DNA from: Skermania sp. ID1734
Lineage (GTDB): Bacteria; Actinomycetota; Actinomycetes; Mycobacteriales; Mycobacteriaceae
Assembly (NCBI RefSeq): GCF_007489285.1
Contig: NZ_VLIY01000003.1
Span: 124,001 to 188,000, forward strand
Length of the DNA stretch: 64,000 bases
Reading direction: 5' to 3'
Part shown: positions 42,698-53,096 of the stretch, piece by piece
Numbering within the stretch: position 1 is the stretch's first letter
How the letters are laid out: each line of letters starts with the position of its first letter
Translations under genes and position numbers: made by a program
The notes under the pieces: generated by a model
What the model was told of the DNA's origin: nothing
The model's input: only the letters and a program-made list of their open reading frames with translations
The model's database searches: none

Positions 42698-42708
42698 CCG
42701 TTCGTCGG

Positions 42709-44100
42709 CTAACTGGGAGCGATCGTGACGTGGGAACACTTGTAGTAATCGACGAACAGGCCACTGTCCGGCGCGTCTGGGCCCTGCTGGATTGCAACAT
42801 CATAGTTCTCGTATCGGCCGCACGTCGCAGTGGTCGAGCCGACCCTGTCAATCGGAATACCTTGCCAGGACTTCGATTTGGTCGCCTGCGAAATTGCGTC
42901 CACTACAGGGCTATTGTCCGGTGATGCCCCGGAAATATAGAGATTGCGATCGGCGATGAGCATGTCGTTGATATGGAGACGATCGGCGGTGGACTCTTCA
43001 ATCGATGCTTTGACCGATCCATCCGTGCGATCGATAATCTCAAACCCTTTGGAGTAATACAGTCCGCTGGTGTCGGTGTCGCCAGCAATTGCCAGTGGAC
43101 TCAACCGATCGATGTATATCCCGTGGATATTTTTGTTATCGACCTCGACCGGTCTGCCGGTTTCTCCGTCGATCCACAGGGCACCTTCCGCATCCGGGTG
43201 CACACCGCCTGTCAGGTCGCTGAAGGACAAACCATAGCCCTGTTCGCTCAAGAAATCGACGCTCAGGATTGAAGCGCCCGTCTTGGTCGTTGCTGACCAG
43301 ACGGGGTTTCCATTGGTGGCATTGTCCACGATGAACTGTGTCTGTCCGTAGTCGTCGACCACGACCGTCTTCGAGATCAACACGGTCGCGGCTGAGGCAC
43401 CCTCAAGTCTCCCGACCGTTGACCACGTATTCGTCAGCGAGTCGTCGGTAAAGAATTTGATGTCATCCTCGCGATGCGTCCAGCTGTTCCCGTCTTTGGC
43501 CGCGTCGACGATCACGCCACTGTTGGTTCCATACAAGTAGACGTATTTGTCGAAGTCGGAAGGCTGTTCGACAACCAGCTTCTTCGTCACCTCGTTCGAT
43601 TTGGCAGGGCGAGATTGCTCCAGCCAGACTTGCCATGTCTCCGGCGACAGTCCGGAAGGCTTCTTGTGCCTCAGGACGGCAAACGTGATTCGCGGATCAT
43701 CGCCCGTTCCGGTGATCACGCATGAGCTCCCGACGATTTCGGTACCGGAGGGTGCCGTCGGTGCGTCGACGCGCCAACGACTCCCAGGATCGCTGACCGA
43801 CACCGCAATAACGCCGGGATCGGGTAGCGAAGAGTCCGCAAGGTGTCGCTCGCGAACTTTGCCCTCGTAGCACCCGGAACTGACGGTGTGGCGTTGATTG
43901 AGAAAAGTGCGGTCGCCAAACGGGTCGTCCGAGAAGACAGTCGGTCCGGCATTCGCTTGTGAAGTCGGTGTCACGGACGTTTCAGGACTCAATGTGGTCG
44001 GCACCGTCGGCGTTTGCTTGTGCGCGGACCCGCTGCTTCCGCATGCCGCGGCAAAAGACAGAGCGACGGCGAGTCCTAAGCAGGTCAGACTGCGCTTCAT
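42709..44100 (-). CDS. Secreted lipoprotein of unknown function
   Basis: 463 residues. A signal peptide with lipobox (SFAAAC) gives acylation at about Cys20, followed by a Ser/Thr/Pro-rich linker. The exported domain contains repeated beta-rich segments (WLEQSRPAKS, YLYGTNSGVIVDA, ALWIDGETGRPVEV, FEIIDRTDGSVKAS) that suggest a beta-propeller. ATG at 44098-44100 has GGAGGAG upstream. Base composition is visibly lower in G+C than its neighbours, which suggests separate acquisition. It is divergent from smc. Confidence 0.8.
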   Translation of the reverse strand: MKRSLTCLGLAVALSFAAACGSSGSAHKQTPTVPTTLSPETSVTPTSQANAGPTVFSDDPFGDRTFLNQRHTVSSGCYEGKVRERHLADSSLPDPGVIAVSVSDPGSRWRVDAPTAPSGTEIVGSSCVITGTGDDPRITFAVLRHKKPSGLSPETWQVWLEQSRPAKSNEVTKKLVVEQPSDFDKYVYLYGTNSGVIVDAAKDGNSWTHREDDIKFFTDDSLTNTWSTVGRLEGASAATVLISKTVVVDDYGQTQFIVDNATNGNPVWSATTKTGASILSVDFLSEQGYGLSFSDLTGGVHPDAEGALWIDGETGRPVEVDNKNIHGIYIDRLSPLAIAGDTDTSGLYYSKGFEIIDRTDGSVKASIEESTADRLHINDMLIADRNLYISGASPDNSPVVDAISQATKSKSWQGIPIDRVGSTTATCGRYENYDVAIQQGPDAPDSGLFVDYYKCSHVTIAPS

Positions 44101-44245
44101 TCGTTCGCTCTCCTCCATCCGATCGATGTCGATCGGACGTTATCCAGCCGTCGCGGTCAGCAGTATCCGTCACACGAATGACAATGACGCTGCGCTGACC
44201 TGCGCCAATCCGTGCTACCTGCGCGTTTAGTAAGCTCTGGAACCT

Positions 44246-47200
44246 ATGCACCTCAAGAGCCTGACGCTGAAGGGATTCAAGTCCTTCGCGTCGGCTACCA
44301 CGCTGCGCTTCGAGCCCGGCATCACCTGCGTCGTCGGCCCCAATGGTTCTGGCAAGTCGAACGTGGTCGATGCGCTGACCTGGGTGATGGGCGAGCAGGG
44401 TGCCAAGGCGTTGCGGGGCGGCAAGATGGAAGACGTCATCTTCGCCGGCACCTCCGGGCGGGCCCCGCTGGGTCGCGCCGAGGTGACACTGACCATCGAC
44501 AATTCCGACGGCGCGCTGCCGATCGAGTACTCCGAGGTGTCCATTACCCGCCGCATGTTCCGAGACGGCGCCGGGGAGTACGAGATCAACGGCAGCTCGT
44601 GTCGGCTGATGGATGTCCAAGAACTGCTCAGTGACTCCGGCATCGGCCGGGAAATGCATGTCATCGTCGGCCAAGGCCAGCTCTCGGCCATCCTCGAATC
44701 GCGCCCAGAGGACCGGCGGGCCTTCGTCGAAGAGGCCGCCGGCGTGCTGAAGCATCGCAAGCGCAAGGAAAAGGCCGTGCGCAAGCTCGACGCGATGCAG
44801 GCGAACCTGGCCCGGCTCACCGACCTCACCGCCGAGTTGCGGCGGCAGCTGAAACCGCTGGGCCGCCAGGCCGAGGTGGCCCGGCGCGCGCAGACCGTGC
44901 AGGCCGACCTCCGTGACGCCCGGCTGCGGCTGGCCGCCGACGATCTGGTTACCCAACGGGCGGAATTCGCCGACCAGCGCAGTCAGGAAGCGCTCATCCG
45001 TGGCCAGCAGGAAGCGGTTCAGGCCGCGCTCGACGCAGGCGCCGAGCACCAAGCAATGCTCGAGCAGACGCTCGCCGGACTGACCCCGCGCACCGAGGCC
45101 GCGGGCCAGACCTGGTTTCAGCTGTCCGCATTGGCCGAGCGCGTGAACGCGACCGTCCGGATCGCTTCCGAGCGCGCCCGGCACTTCGAAGCCGCGGCCG
45201 TGCCGAACCAGGGCCGCGACCCTGACCAACTCGAGGCCGAAGCACTGCGGGTCGCGGAGGAGGAGGCCGAGTTGCTCGAGGCCGCCGAGGTGGCCGCCGC
45301 GCGCCTGGAGTCTGCGCGTGAACAACTCGCCGAACGCGAACACACCGCCAAGGAGGCCGAGCACGCGCACCTGGCTGCGATGCGCGCGGTCGCAGACCGG
45401 CGCGAAGGGCTGGCGCGGCTGTCCGGGCAGGTCGACACCCTGCGTACCCGGGCGCAGTCGGTCGACGCAGAAGCGTCGCGTCTCGACGCCGCGATCGAAT
45501 CGGCGCGCAAGCGGGCGCAGGAGGCACAGGACGAGTTCGAGGACGTGCAGTCGCACATGGGCGAACTCGACGCGGGGGAGTCCGGCCTCGACGCCGCGCA
45601 CGAGCACGCGGTGGAGGCATTGGCGCTCGCCGACCAGCGGGTCACCGAGTTACGCGACGCCGAACGTGAAGCGGGCCAGCGCGTTGCGTCGTTGCGGGCC
45701 CGGATCGATGCGCTGTCAACGGGTTTCGGTCGCAAAGATGGTGGCGCTTGGCTGCTCGAGCACCGCTCGAACAACGGTGTGCTGGGGCCGCTGGCCGAAT
45801 TGCTCAAGGTGCGAGCCGGTTTCGAAGTCGCGATCGCCGCGGCGATGGGTCCGGCCGCCGACGCCGTGGCCATCGAGTCCGCCAGTGCCGCGCGCGACGC
45901 GGTGGAGGCCTTGAAGAAGGGCGACGGCGGGCGCGCAGCGATCGTCTACGGCGCGGTGGGCAATGGTGCCGACCGGCCTTCTCATGCGCTCCCCGCAGGT
46001 GCACGCTGGGCCGCCGACGTGATCGACTGCCCGGATAAGTTGCGAAACGCGTTGAACGCCTTGCTCTCCGGCGTCGTCATTACCGAGACTCTGCCTACTG
46101 CAGTGGATCTCGTGCAAGATAACGCCGGCCTGCGGGCCGTGACCACCGACGGTGACCTGGTCGGCGCCGGGTGGATGACAGGTGGATCCGAGCGGCCGCC
46201 AAGCCAATTGGAGATCCAGGCAGCCGTCGACGCCGCGCGCGACGAGCTGCGTTCGGCGCAGCGCCGTGCCGAAGAGCTCGCGGCCGCACTATCCGGAGCT
46301 CTCGATGAACAAGCCGATCGACGTGAGGCCGCCGCGCACGCGCTCGAGGCGCTGCACGAATCCGACCGCAACATGGCCGCCGTCTACGAACAACTCGGCC
46401 GCCTCGGGCAAGCCGCACGACTGGCAAACGCCGAAGCCGATCGGCTGAGCACGCAACGCGCCGAAGCCGAACGCGGACGGGAGAAGACCCTCGCCGAACT
46501 GGCGCAGCTGGAGGAACGGCTCTCCCTCGCCGAGGAGGAGCAATCCGAACTCGACGACGACGAAGGCTTTGCCGGCAGCGAGGTCGCGCGGCAGCAGCGT
46601 GAAGACGCGGCGGCGGCGCTCGCCGAGGCGCGGACCGTCGAGATGGAAGCCCGCCTCGTCGAGCGAAGTGCCGTACAACGCGCGGAATCGCTTCGTGGCA
46701 AGTCCGATTCGCTGCGCCGCGCCGCTCGCGCTGAGCGCGAGGCCCGCGCGCGCGCCGAGCGAGCCCAGCGTGCCCGCAAGCGCGCTGCGGCCGTCGCGGC
46801 GGCGGTCGCCGAGTCGGGCCGTGAGGTCGCTGCGCACCTCGAAGACGTTGTTGCTGAAGCCGTCTCTCACCGCGACGAACTTGCCGCCCAGCGCAACGAG
46901 TGCGCGTCCCAGCTCGAGCAGGTGAAGGAACAGGTGCGCGGGCTCGCCGCCCAACTGCACTCGCTCACCGATGCCGCGCACCGTGACGAGGTGGCCCGCG
47001 CGGAAACTGCCTTGCGCATTTCCCAACTCGAGGAGTCGATCACCGAACAATTCGGCATCGGTCTCGACGACCTCATCGCCGAATATGGGCCGGACGTGCC
47101 GCTGCCGCCGTCCGCGCTCGAGTTAGCCGAGTACGAGCAGGCCAAGGAGCGCGGCGAGTTGGTGATCGCACCGCAACCCATGCCGTACGACCGCGCGCAG

Positions 47201-47863
47201 CAGGAACGTCGGGCCAAGCAGGCGCAGCGCGACCTCACCACCCTCGGCAAGGTGAATCCGCTTGCGTTGGAGGAGTTTGCGGCGCTCGAGGAGCGCTACA
47301 ACTTTTTGTCCACCCAGCTCGAGGACGTCAAGAAGGCGCGCAAGGACTTGCTCGACGTCGTCGCGGAGGTCGATGCCCGCATCTTGCAGGTCTTCACCGA
47401 CGCCTATGCGGACGTTGAGCGCGAGTTCGGCCAAGTCTTCGAGACGCTGTTCCCCGGCGGCGAAGGCCGCTTGGTGCTCACCGACCCGTCCGACATGCTG
47501 ACCACCGGCATCGAGGTGGAGGCGCGTCCGCCCGGCAAGAAGATCAAGCGGCTCTCGCTGCTCTCCGGCGGCGAGAAGTCGCTGACCGCGGTGGCGTTGC
47601 TGGTCGCGATCTTCCGTGCTCGCCCGTCGCCGTTCTACGTCATGGACGAGGTCGAGGCCGCGCTCGACGACACCAATCTGCGCCGCCTGATCCGACTGTT
47701 CGAGCAGTTGCGGGAAAAGTCGCAGTTGATTGTCATCACTCACCAGAAGCCGACCATGGAAATCGCCGACGCGCTCTACGGCGTGAGCATGCGCGGCGAC
47801 GGCATCACCACGGTGATCTCACAGCGGCTGCGAGGCGCCGACCTCGTCGGTCAGCAGGTCTGA
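44246..47863 (+). CDS. smc: Chromosome segregation SMC protein
   Basis: 1205 residues. Walker [10 protein letters not shown] at about 32-40; two long coiled coils flank a hinge (about 500-660, [20 protein letters not shown] onward). The C-terminal head has the signature LSGGEKSL at about 1106-1113 and Walker [14 protein letters not shown] around 1131-1143. It forms a condensin ring with ScpA/ScpB. In mycobacteria ftsY follows directly; here cobD does, so the order changes at this point. Confidence 0.97.
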   Translation: MHLKSLTLKGFKSFASATTLRFEPGITCVVGPNGSGKSNVVDALTWVMGEQGAKALRGGKMEDVIFAGTSGRAPLGRAEVTLTIDNSDGALPIEYSEVSITRRMFRDGAGEYEINGSSCRLMDVQELLSDSGIGREMHVIVGQGQLSAILESRPEDRRAFVEEAAGVLKHRKRKEKAVRKLDAMQANLARLTDLTAELRRQLKPLGRQAEVARRAQTVQADLRDARLRLAADDLVTQRAEFADQRSQEALIRGQQEAVQAALDAGAEHQAMLEQTLAGLTPRTEAAGQTWFQLSALAERVNATVRIASERARHFEAAAVPNQGRDPDQLEAEALRVAEEEAELLEAAEVAAARLESAREQLAEREHTAKEAEHAHLAAMRAVADRREGLARLSGQVDTLRTRAQSVDAEASRLDAAIESARKRAQEAQDEFEDVQSHMGELDAGESGLDAAHEHAVEALALADQRVTELRDAEREAGQRVASLRARIDALSTGFGRKDGGAWLLEHRSNNGVLGPLAELLKVRAGFEVAIAAAMGPAADAVAIESASAARDAVEALKKGDGGRAAIVYGAVGNGADRPSHALPAGARWAADVIDCPDKLRNALNALLSGVVITETLPTAVDLVQDNAGLRAVTTDGDLVGAGWMTGGSERPPSQLEIQAAVDAARDELRSAQRRAEELAAALSGALDEQADRREAAAHALEALHESDRNMAAVYEQLGRLGQAARLANAEADRLSTQRAEAERGREKTLAELAQLEERLSLAEEEQSELDDDEGFAGSEVARQQREDAAAALAEARTVEMEARLVERSAVQRAESLRGKSDSLRRAARAEREARARAERAQRARKRAAAVAAAVAESGREVAAHLEDVVAEAVSHRDELAAQRNECASQLEQVKEQVRGLAAQLHSLTDAAHRDEVARAETALRISQLEESITEQFGIGLDDLIAEYGPDVPLPPSALELAEYEQAKERGELVIAPQPMPYDRAQQERRAKQAQRDLTTLGKVNPLALEEFAALEERYNFLSTQLEDVKKARKDLLDVVAEVDARILQVFTDAYADVEREFGQVFETLFPGGEGRLVLTDPSDMLTTGIEVEARPPGKKIKRLSLLSGGEKSLTAVALLVAIFRARPSPFYVMDEVEAALDDTNLRRLIRLFEQLREKSQLIVITHQKPTMEIADALYGVSMRGDGITTVISQRLRGADLVGQQV

Positions 47864-47914
47864 GGTGGCCCGTCCCGGTAGTGCCGCGCGGGTTTTTGCG
47901 GCGGCGCGAGCCTG

Positions 47915-48880
47915 ATGAGGCGTGCGGCGCGACAAAAACGCGCGCGGCGAGTCCTGGGTGGCCGTGCATTCGGCCTGCTGCTTGGTTTCGCCGCCGACCG
48001 CGCGCTCGGCGACCCCCGGCGCTGGCATCCGGTAGCCGGATTCGGTTCCGCGGCGCTGCTCGTGGAGCGCTACACCTACGCCGACCGACGCTGGGCGGGT
48101 GCGGCGCACGTGGGGCTGCTGGTCGGGGGCGTGGTGCTCGGCAGCCGCTGTTCTGGGACGCTGGCCACGGCCGCGGCGACCTGGACGGCGCTGGGTGGCA
48201 CCTCGCTGGCGCGCACGGGCCGCACCATGGCCGACCGCCTCGAACGGGGTGACATCGACGATGCCCGCGAGCTGCTGCCGTCGCTGTGCGGACGGGACCC
48301 GCATGCACTCGATGCCGACGGTCTGGCTCGCGCGGCCCTGGAATCGATCGCCGAAAATACCTCCGATGCGGCGGTGGCACCGCTTTTTTGGGGCGCGCTC
48401 GCCGGTCCCGCCGGCCTGCTCGGCTATCGCGCAATCAACACGCTCGACGCGATGATCGGCTACCGCAACGAGCGCTACCGCAACTTCGGTTGGGCGGCCG
48501 CACGAATCGACGACGCGGCCAATTATGTCCCCGCGCGGCTAACCGGCGCGCTGATCGTCGCGCTGGCACCGAGTGTCGACGGCTCGACGCGAGCGGCCGC
48601 GCGGGCATGGCGTCGCGACGCGTCACGCCACCCGAGCCCGAACGCCGGCGTGGTCGAGGCCGCCACCGCGGGTGCGCTCGGGGTGACGCTCGGCGGGCAG
48701 ACCGTGTATCCGCACGGGGTCGAGCTACGGCCGAGGTTGTGGATCGGTCGCAGACCTGTGGTCGCGGACCTGCGGCGCGCGGTGACGCTTTCCGTCGCGG
48801 TACAGGCGGCAGCGGCGCTGTGTTCAGCGGCGCTTGCCGTAGCGGTCGGCCAGTTTGGCGGCCGTCGCGTCAGCGGCTGA
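47915..48880 (+). CDS. cobD: Adenosylcobinamide-phosphate synthase (CobD/CbiB)
   Basis: 321-residue membrane protein that attaches aminopropanol phosphate to adenosylcobyric acid in cobalamin synthesis. DRALGDPRRWHPVAGFG, ESIAENTSDAAVAPLFW, RAINTLDAMIGYRNERY and RHPSPNAGVVEAATAGAL are family landmarks. Its partner cobC, which supplies the aminopropanol moiety, lies 2 kb away. The 3' end overlaps the convergent SURF1 gene by 57 bp. Confidence 0.93.
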   Translation: MRRAARQKRARRVLGGRAFGLLLGFAADRALGDPRRWHPVAGFGSAALLVERYTYADRRWAGAAHVGLLVGGVVLGSRCSGTLATAAATWTALGGTSLARTGRTMADRLERGDIDDARELLPSLCGRDPHALDADGLARAALESIAENTSDAAVAPLFWGALAGPAGLLGYRAINTLDAMIGYRNERYRNFGWAAARIDDAANYVPARLTGALIVALAPSVDGSTRAAARAWRRDASRHPSPNAGVVEAATAGALGVTLGGQTVYPHGVELRPRLWIGRRPVVADLRRAVTLSVAVQAAAALCSAALAVAVGQFGGRRVSG

Positions 48881-49774
48881 TTTGGGCACCGTCGCGTCAG
48901 CGACAGATTTCGGCACCGTCGCGTCAGCGGCTGATGTGGGTACTGCCGGCTCGGGAGCTCCTGGGGTCGCGACGGGTTCCGCCACCTCGAAGGGTGCTGG
49001 TTCGGTGACTGCCTGCTTCTTTGGCTTCTTGCCCTTTTTGTCCTTGCGCCGCTCGCGCAGCTCGGCCCGGATGAAGTAGGCCAGACCGAGCGGGGCCATC
49101 ACTCCGAAAGCGAGCCACTGCAGCCCGTAGGACAGGTATGGTCCCGCATCGAGCTGCGGTAGCCCGACCGGATCCAACACGCCTGGCTGGTTCTCGTCCA
49201 GCTGCAGATAACCACTGGCCAATGGCATTCCGAGCAGGCTCGAGATTTGTCCGGAGTCGATGGAGTAGACCTGCTTGTAGCCGTCCTGGTCGATGGGCGC
49301 TTTGCCGGGCACGACACCTTCGGACAGCCGGATTCGTGCCTCGAGCGTGACGGTTCCAGTAGGGGCGGGTGCGATGGCCGCTGGCCTGCCGCTCTCGATC
49401 GTCGGAACATAGCCGCGGTCGACGAGCACGGTTCGGCCGTCGGTCAATCGGAAAGGCGTCAGCACCTCGTACGCCGGATTGCCGCGATCCGTCCGCAACC
49501 GCACCAACACCGTCGAATTGTTCAGGTAGTGGCCCGTCGCGTTCACCCGCCGCCATTCGTCGTCGGCCTTCGGGTGCTCGGGACCGACCAGCTGGTCAGC
49601 GGGCACCGGAGCGGCCGACACGGACTGCGAGATCAGGTTGTTGCGGTGCTCGGTGCGTGTGTTCTTGCCCAGCTGCCATGGTGCGAGCACCGTGAAGCAG
49701 AGATAGGCGAAAGCCACGACCACGAGGGCCAGAATCAACCAGCCCGGTCGGAGCAGAAACTTCAGCCTTCGCAC
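48824..49774 (-). CDS. SURF1-family cytochrome oxidase assembly protein
   Basis: 316 residues with an N-terminal transmembrane helix (about 10-31), a central extracytoplasmic SURF1 domain (WRRVNATGHYL, VLVDRGYVP, LDENQP) and a second helix near residue 220. After that comes a Lys-rich cytoplasmic stretch and a tail of three 9-residue repeats (SAADATVPK type). SURF1 assists haem-copper oxidase assembly. The GTG start overlaps the ptpA stop by 13 bp; in M. tuberculosis the same gene (Rv2235) follows ptpA. Confidence 0.9.
   Translation of the reverse strand: MRRLKFLLRPGWLILALVVVAFAYLCFTVLAPWQLGKNTRTEHRNNLISQSVSAAPVPADQLVGPEHPKADDEWRRVNATGHYLNNSTVLVRLRTDRGNPAYEVLTPFRLTDGRTVLVDRGYVPTIESGRPAAIAPAPTGTVTLEARIRLSEGVVPGKAPIDQDGYKQVYSIDSGQISSLLGMPLASGYLQLDENQPGVLDPVGLPQLDAGPYLSYGLQWLAFGVMAPLGLAYFIRAELRERRKDKKGKKPKKQAVTEPAPFEVAEPVATPGAPEPAVPTSAADATVPKSVADATVPKSAADATAAKLADRYGKRR
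48864..48944 (-). repeat. 27-bp tandem repeat at the 3' end of the SURF1 gene
   Basis: Three consecutive units (48864-48890, 48891-48917, 48918-48944) begin GTCGCGTCAGCG and encode variants of (P/K)S(A/V)ADATV on the minus strand. The first unit partly overlaps the end of cobD on the opposite strand (to 48880). Confidence 0.85.
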
Positions 49775-50253
49775 GACTCCACGTTAGCGGCCAGCCGATC
49801 GCGCACCCACATCAGTAGACCGGGCATCGCAGCCTCGATCTGCTCGCGGACTTCGTCGAAGCCGGCGTCGCCGCCGTAGTAGGGGTCGGGCACATCCTCG
49901 GTGTCGGCGTCGGGGTCGAAGCTGCGCAGCAGCCGCCGCCGATCGGTCGGCACGCCGAGCCGAGCCAGCGCGCGGTCGTGGCCACGGTCGAGTGCGATGA
50001 CCAGGTCGGCGTCGAGGTGGTCGGCCCCGACCGCCGCAGCGACATGGCCGATCGGGTAGCCGTACCGCTGCAACACGCTGACCGTGCGGGGGTCGGCGTC
50101 GTCGCCCACGTGCCAGCTGCCGATCCCCGCACTGCTCACCCGGACTCGGTCGGCGAGTCCTTCGACCGCCAGGTGGTAGGCGAAGATCTTCTCCGCCATC
50201 GGGGAACGGCAGATGTTGCCGGTGCAGACGAAGGTGACGTGCAGGTCAGACAC
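49762..50253 (-). CDS. ptpA: Low-molecular-weight protein tyrosine phosphatase
   Basis: 163 residues, the same length as M. tuberculosis PtpA. The P-loop VCTGNICRS has the nucleophile Cys10 and Arg16; the general acid is in DPYYGG. In M. tuberculosis PtpA is secreted and is phosphorylated by PtkA, encoded upstream as here. GTG at 50251-50253 overlaps the end of the HAD gene by 8 bp, so the pair is translationally coupled. Confidence 0.93.
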   Translation of the reverse strand: MSDLHVTFVCTGNICRSPMAEKIFAYHLAVEGLADRVRVSSAGIGSWHVGDDADPRTVSVLQRYGYPIGHVAAAVGADHLDADLVIALDRGHDRALARLGVPTDRRRLLRSFDPDADTEDVPDPYYGGDAGFDEVREQIEAAMPGLLMWVRDRLAANVESCEG

Positions 50254-50908
50254 CGAGCAACGCTCCCAACTGTTCGACCGTGCTGACCCGGTGCTGAGCG
50301 CCTGCACCCTCGTCGGCCACGCCGTAGCCCCATTCGACGAAGATCGCGGGTATGCCCCAATACGCCGCGCCGGTGATGTCGTGGGCGCGATCGCCGACCA
50401 TGACGACGCCACTGGTCGCCGCCTTACGCACGGGCTTACCCATGGCCGCCAGCGTGTGCGCGATGACCTGCGCCTTGTCGCGCCGGGTCAGGTCTGGGCT
50501 GGCTCCGCCGATGTATTCGAAGCACTCCGCGAGCCCGAAATGGTTCAGGATGCGGTTGGCCAGCACCTCGGACTTGGAAGTGGCCACACCCATCCGAAAG
50601 CCGTTGCTGTACAGCTGTTTCAACAATGTTTCCATGCCGTCGAAGACGCGGTTGCGGGCCCATCCGCCGCCCGCGTCGTAGCTTTCGTAGTAGGCCGCCG
50701 TGGCCCGCGGCATATCCGCTTCAGGTAGTCCGAGTTCGCGAAACAACTCGACCATCGGCGGTCCGACGAGATTGCGGTCGTGGTCCGGCGGCGGAAAGCC
50801 GACTGTCTGCAATGCGTGGCGGAATCCAGCGAGAATGCCGGCCGCGGAATCGGTGAGCGTGCCGTCGAGGTCGAACAGCACGATCGGGTGAGACGCGGGC
50901 CTGGGCAC
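50246..50908 (-). CDS. HAD-superfamily protein, PtkA orthologue without N-terminal domain
   Basis: 220 residues. IVLFDLDGTLTDSAAG (catalytic DxDGT), ATSKSEVLANRIL and VMVGDRAHDITGA are HAD motifs I-III. Sequence and position match PtkA (Rv2232), the unusual tyrosine kinase that phosphorylates PtpA. PtkA has a disordered N-terminal domain of roughly 80 residues that is absent here, so the product looks like an ordinary HAD phosphatase. GTG start is divergent from cobC. Confidence 0.85.
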   Translation of the reverse strand: MPRPASHPIVLFDLDGTLTDSAAGILAGFRHALQTVGFPPPDHDRNLVGPPMVELFRELGLPEADMPRATAAYYESYDAGGGWARNRVFDGMETLLKQLYSNGFRMGVATSKSEVLANRILNHFGLAECFEYIGGASPDLTRRDKAQVIAHTLAAMGKPVRKAATSGVVMVGDRAHDITGAAYWGIPAIFVEWGYGVADEGAGAQHRVSTVEQLGALLGV

Positions 50909-50919
50909 GTGCTCATCGT

Positions 50920-51963
50920 ATGCTGCCCGATATGGACCCGGGCCTGGCCGCGCTTCGCCACCACGGCGACGCCGAGGTGGTGGAACCGGGAATGCTGGAC
51001 TTCGCCGTCAACGTGCGCGGGACCGCGCCGCCGGCCTGGCTGCGCGACCGGTTGGTGCGCCAACTCGATCGGCTGGGTGCCTACCCCAGCGCCGCCGCCG
51101 AGATGGCCGCGCGCCAGACGGTCGCACGACGGCATGGGCGCGCGGTCGAGGAGGTTTTGCTGCTCGCCGGTGCCGCCGAAGGTTTTGCCATGCTGCCGCG
51201 ACTGGAGCCAAGACTTGCCGCGGTGATCCACCCGTCGTTCACCGAGCCGGAGGTGGCCCTGCGGACGGCCGGTGTTCCGATCGAGCGGGTCGTTCTGCCG
51301 CCGCCGTACGAGTTGGACCCGGCGCTGGTTCCGGCGGAAGCCGACCTGGTGGTACTGGGCAACCCGACCAACCCGACGTCGGTCCTGCATCCGGCAGCGA
51401 CCATCGCGTCGCTGCGGCGACCGGGGCGAATCGTCGTGGTGGACGAGGCTTTTGCCGACGCCGTCCCCGGCGAGCTGGAGTCGCTCAGCCGCGCAGAGTA
51501 TCCGGACCTGGTGGTGCTGCGTAGTCTGACCAAGACGTGGGCGCTCGCCGGGCTGCGCTGCGGATACGCGCTCGGATCCCCAGAGGTGCTCGCGCGGTTG
51601 GTTCGCGGCCGCGCGCACTGGCCGCTGGGCACGCTGCAGATCGAGGCGATCACCGCGTGCTGCGAGCCGGACGCAGTCCGGGAATCCGACGAACGTGCCA
51701 GTCAGATCGCCGCTGAGCGCACCGCCATGATCCGTCTGCTTACCGACGCCGGAATCGAGGTTGCCCAACCGGCTGCCGGCCCGTTCCTCTTGTTGCACGT
51801 CGCTGATGCCACCCTGGTGCGCAAACGACTGCGCGAGAAGGGAATTGCGGTGCGTCGCGGAGACACCTTTCCGGGTCTGGGCCCGGACTATCTGCGCGTG
51901 GCGGTACGTCCGGCGGCGCAAACACGGATCCTTCTCGACGCTCTACAGGAGGTTATGCGGTGA
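50920..51963 (+). CDS. cobC: L-threonine-phosphate decarboxylase (CobC), PLP-dependent
   Basis: 347-residue fold-type I aminotransferase-like enzyme. [13 protein letters not shown] and VVDEAFADA are followed by [16 protein letters not shown] with the PLP-binding Lys, and by the phosphate-contacting Arg of LRVAVRP. It forms the aminopropanol phosphate linker of cobalamin used by CobD. The start may be ATG 50920 or 50932. Its stop overlaps the next gene (GTGA). Matches Rv2231c by position. Confidence 0.9.
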   Translation: MLPDMDPGLAALRHHGDAEVVEPGMLDFAVNVRGTAPPAWLRDRLVRQLDRLGAYPSAAAEMAARQTVARRHGRAVEEVLLLAGAAEGFAMLPRLEPRLAAVIHPSFTEPEVALRTAGVPIERVVLPPPYELDPALVPAEADLVVLGNPTNPTSVLHPAATIASLRRPGRIVVVDEAFADAVPGELESLSRAEYPDLVVLRSLTKTWALAGLRCGYALGSPEVLARLVRGRAHWPLGTLQIEAITACCEPDAVRESDERASQIAAERTAMIRLLTDAGIEVAQPAAGPFLLLHVADATLVRKRLREKGIAVRRGDTFPGLGPDYLRVAVRPAAQTRILLDALQEVMR

Positions 51964-53081
51964 CTGTGACCCTTGCCGACGTCATGTCGGTTCTCGACAC
52001 CGCTTATCCGCCACGGCTGGCGGAGTCCTGGGACTCGGTCGGCCTGGTGTGTGGTGACCCGGCCGACCCGGTCGAACGGGTACTGGTGGCCGTGGATGCC
52101 ACCGAAGCCGTTGTTTCGCAAGCTCTTACCGTCGGCGCGCAGCTGTTGCTCGCCCATCATCCGCTGCTGCTGCGGGCGGTCGATACGGTCGGCGCGCACA
52201 CCGCCAAGGGCGCGCTGATTCACCGGCTCATCAAGGGCGGTTGCGCACTGTTCACGGCGCACACCAACGCCGACTCGGCGGCTCCCGGGGTATCCGACGC
52301 GCTGGCGCAGGCGCTGGGCCTGGACGTCGCTGGTCCCATCGAGCCGATTGCCGCACCGGCACTGGACAAGTGGGTGGTCATGGTCCCGGGTGACGCCTCC
52401 GAGCGCGTGCAGGCGGCGATGTTCGACGCCGGGGCCGGACGAATCGGCGACTACCGCGAATGTAGTTGGCGAGTAAGCGGAGTCGGCCAATTCCGGCCGC
52501 TCGGTGGTGCGAACCCGGCCATCGGCGCGATCGATCAACTCGAACACGTCGAGGAGGATCGCGTCGAAATGATCGCCGAAAGGTCTGCGCGCGCAGCCGT
52601 ACTCGCGGCGTTGCGGCGCGCTCACCCGTACGAGGAACCGGCTTTCGACGTCTTCGAACTTGCCGCGCTGCCGACGGCGACCGGTCTGGGCCGGGTCGGC
52701 ACACTGGCCGAGCCGCTGACGCTGCAGCAGTTGACCGAGCGAGTCGCCGCGGCGCTGCCGGCCACCGCCTGGGGTGTGCGAGCAGCCGGCGAGCCGCAGC
52801 GGCGCATCGAGCGGGTGGCGGTGTGCGGCGGCGCAGGGGACTCACTGCTCGACGCGGTCACGCGGCTGGGCGTGGACGCCTACGTCACGGCCGACTTGCG
52901 TCACCACCCGGTCGACGAGCAGCTCCGTCGCGGCGGGCCGGCCCTCATCGACGTTGCGCACTGGGCCAGCGAGCAGCCCTGGTGTGCGCAGGCCGCCGCG
53001 GTGCTCGAACGCGCTTTCCCCGGTCAACTCGCGGTAGAGGTCAGCCCGCTGCGGACGGACCCGTGGACGCTGGGTTGTTAG
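51960..53081 (+). CDS. Nif3-like dinuclear metal centre hexameric protein
   Basis: 373 residues. Metal ligands are in [20 protein letters not shown] and, at the C-terminal half, [12 protein letters not shown]-like inserted domain lies in the middle (residues 120-240), giving the long version seen in Rv2230c. It has been suggested to act as a GTP cyclohydrolase or metal-dependent hydrolase, but the role is unsettled. GTG overlaps the cobC stop. Confidence 0.88.
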   Translation: MTVTLADVMSVLDTAYPPRLAESWDSVGLVCGDPADPVERVLVAVDATEAVVSQALTVGAQLLLAHHPLLLRAVDTVGAHTAKGALIHRLIKGGCALFTAHTNADSAAPGVSDALAQALGLDVAGPIEPIAAPALDKWVVMVPGDASERVQAAMFDAGAGRIGDYRECSWRVSGVGQFRPLGGANPAIGAIDQLEHVEEDRVEMIAERSARAAVLAALRRAHPYEEPAFDVFELAALPTATGLGRVGTLAEPLTLQQLTERVAAALPATAWGVRAAGEPQRRIERVAVCGGAGDSLLDAVTRLGVDAYVTADLRHHPVDEQLRRGGPALIDVAHWASEQPWCAQAAAVLERAFPGQLAVEVSPLRTDPWTLGC

Positions 53082-53096
53082 CGGTACGGTGTCCGC

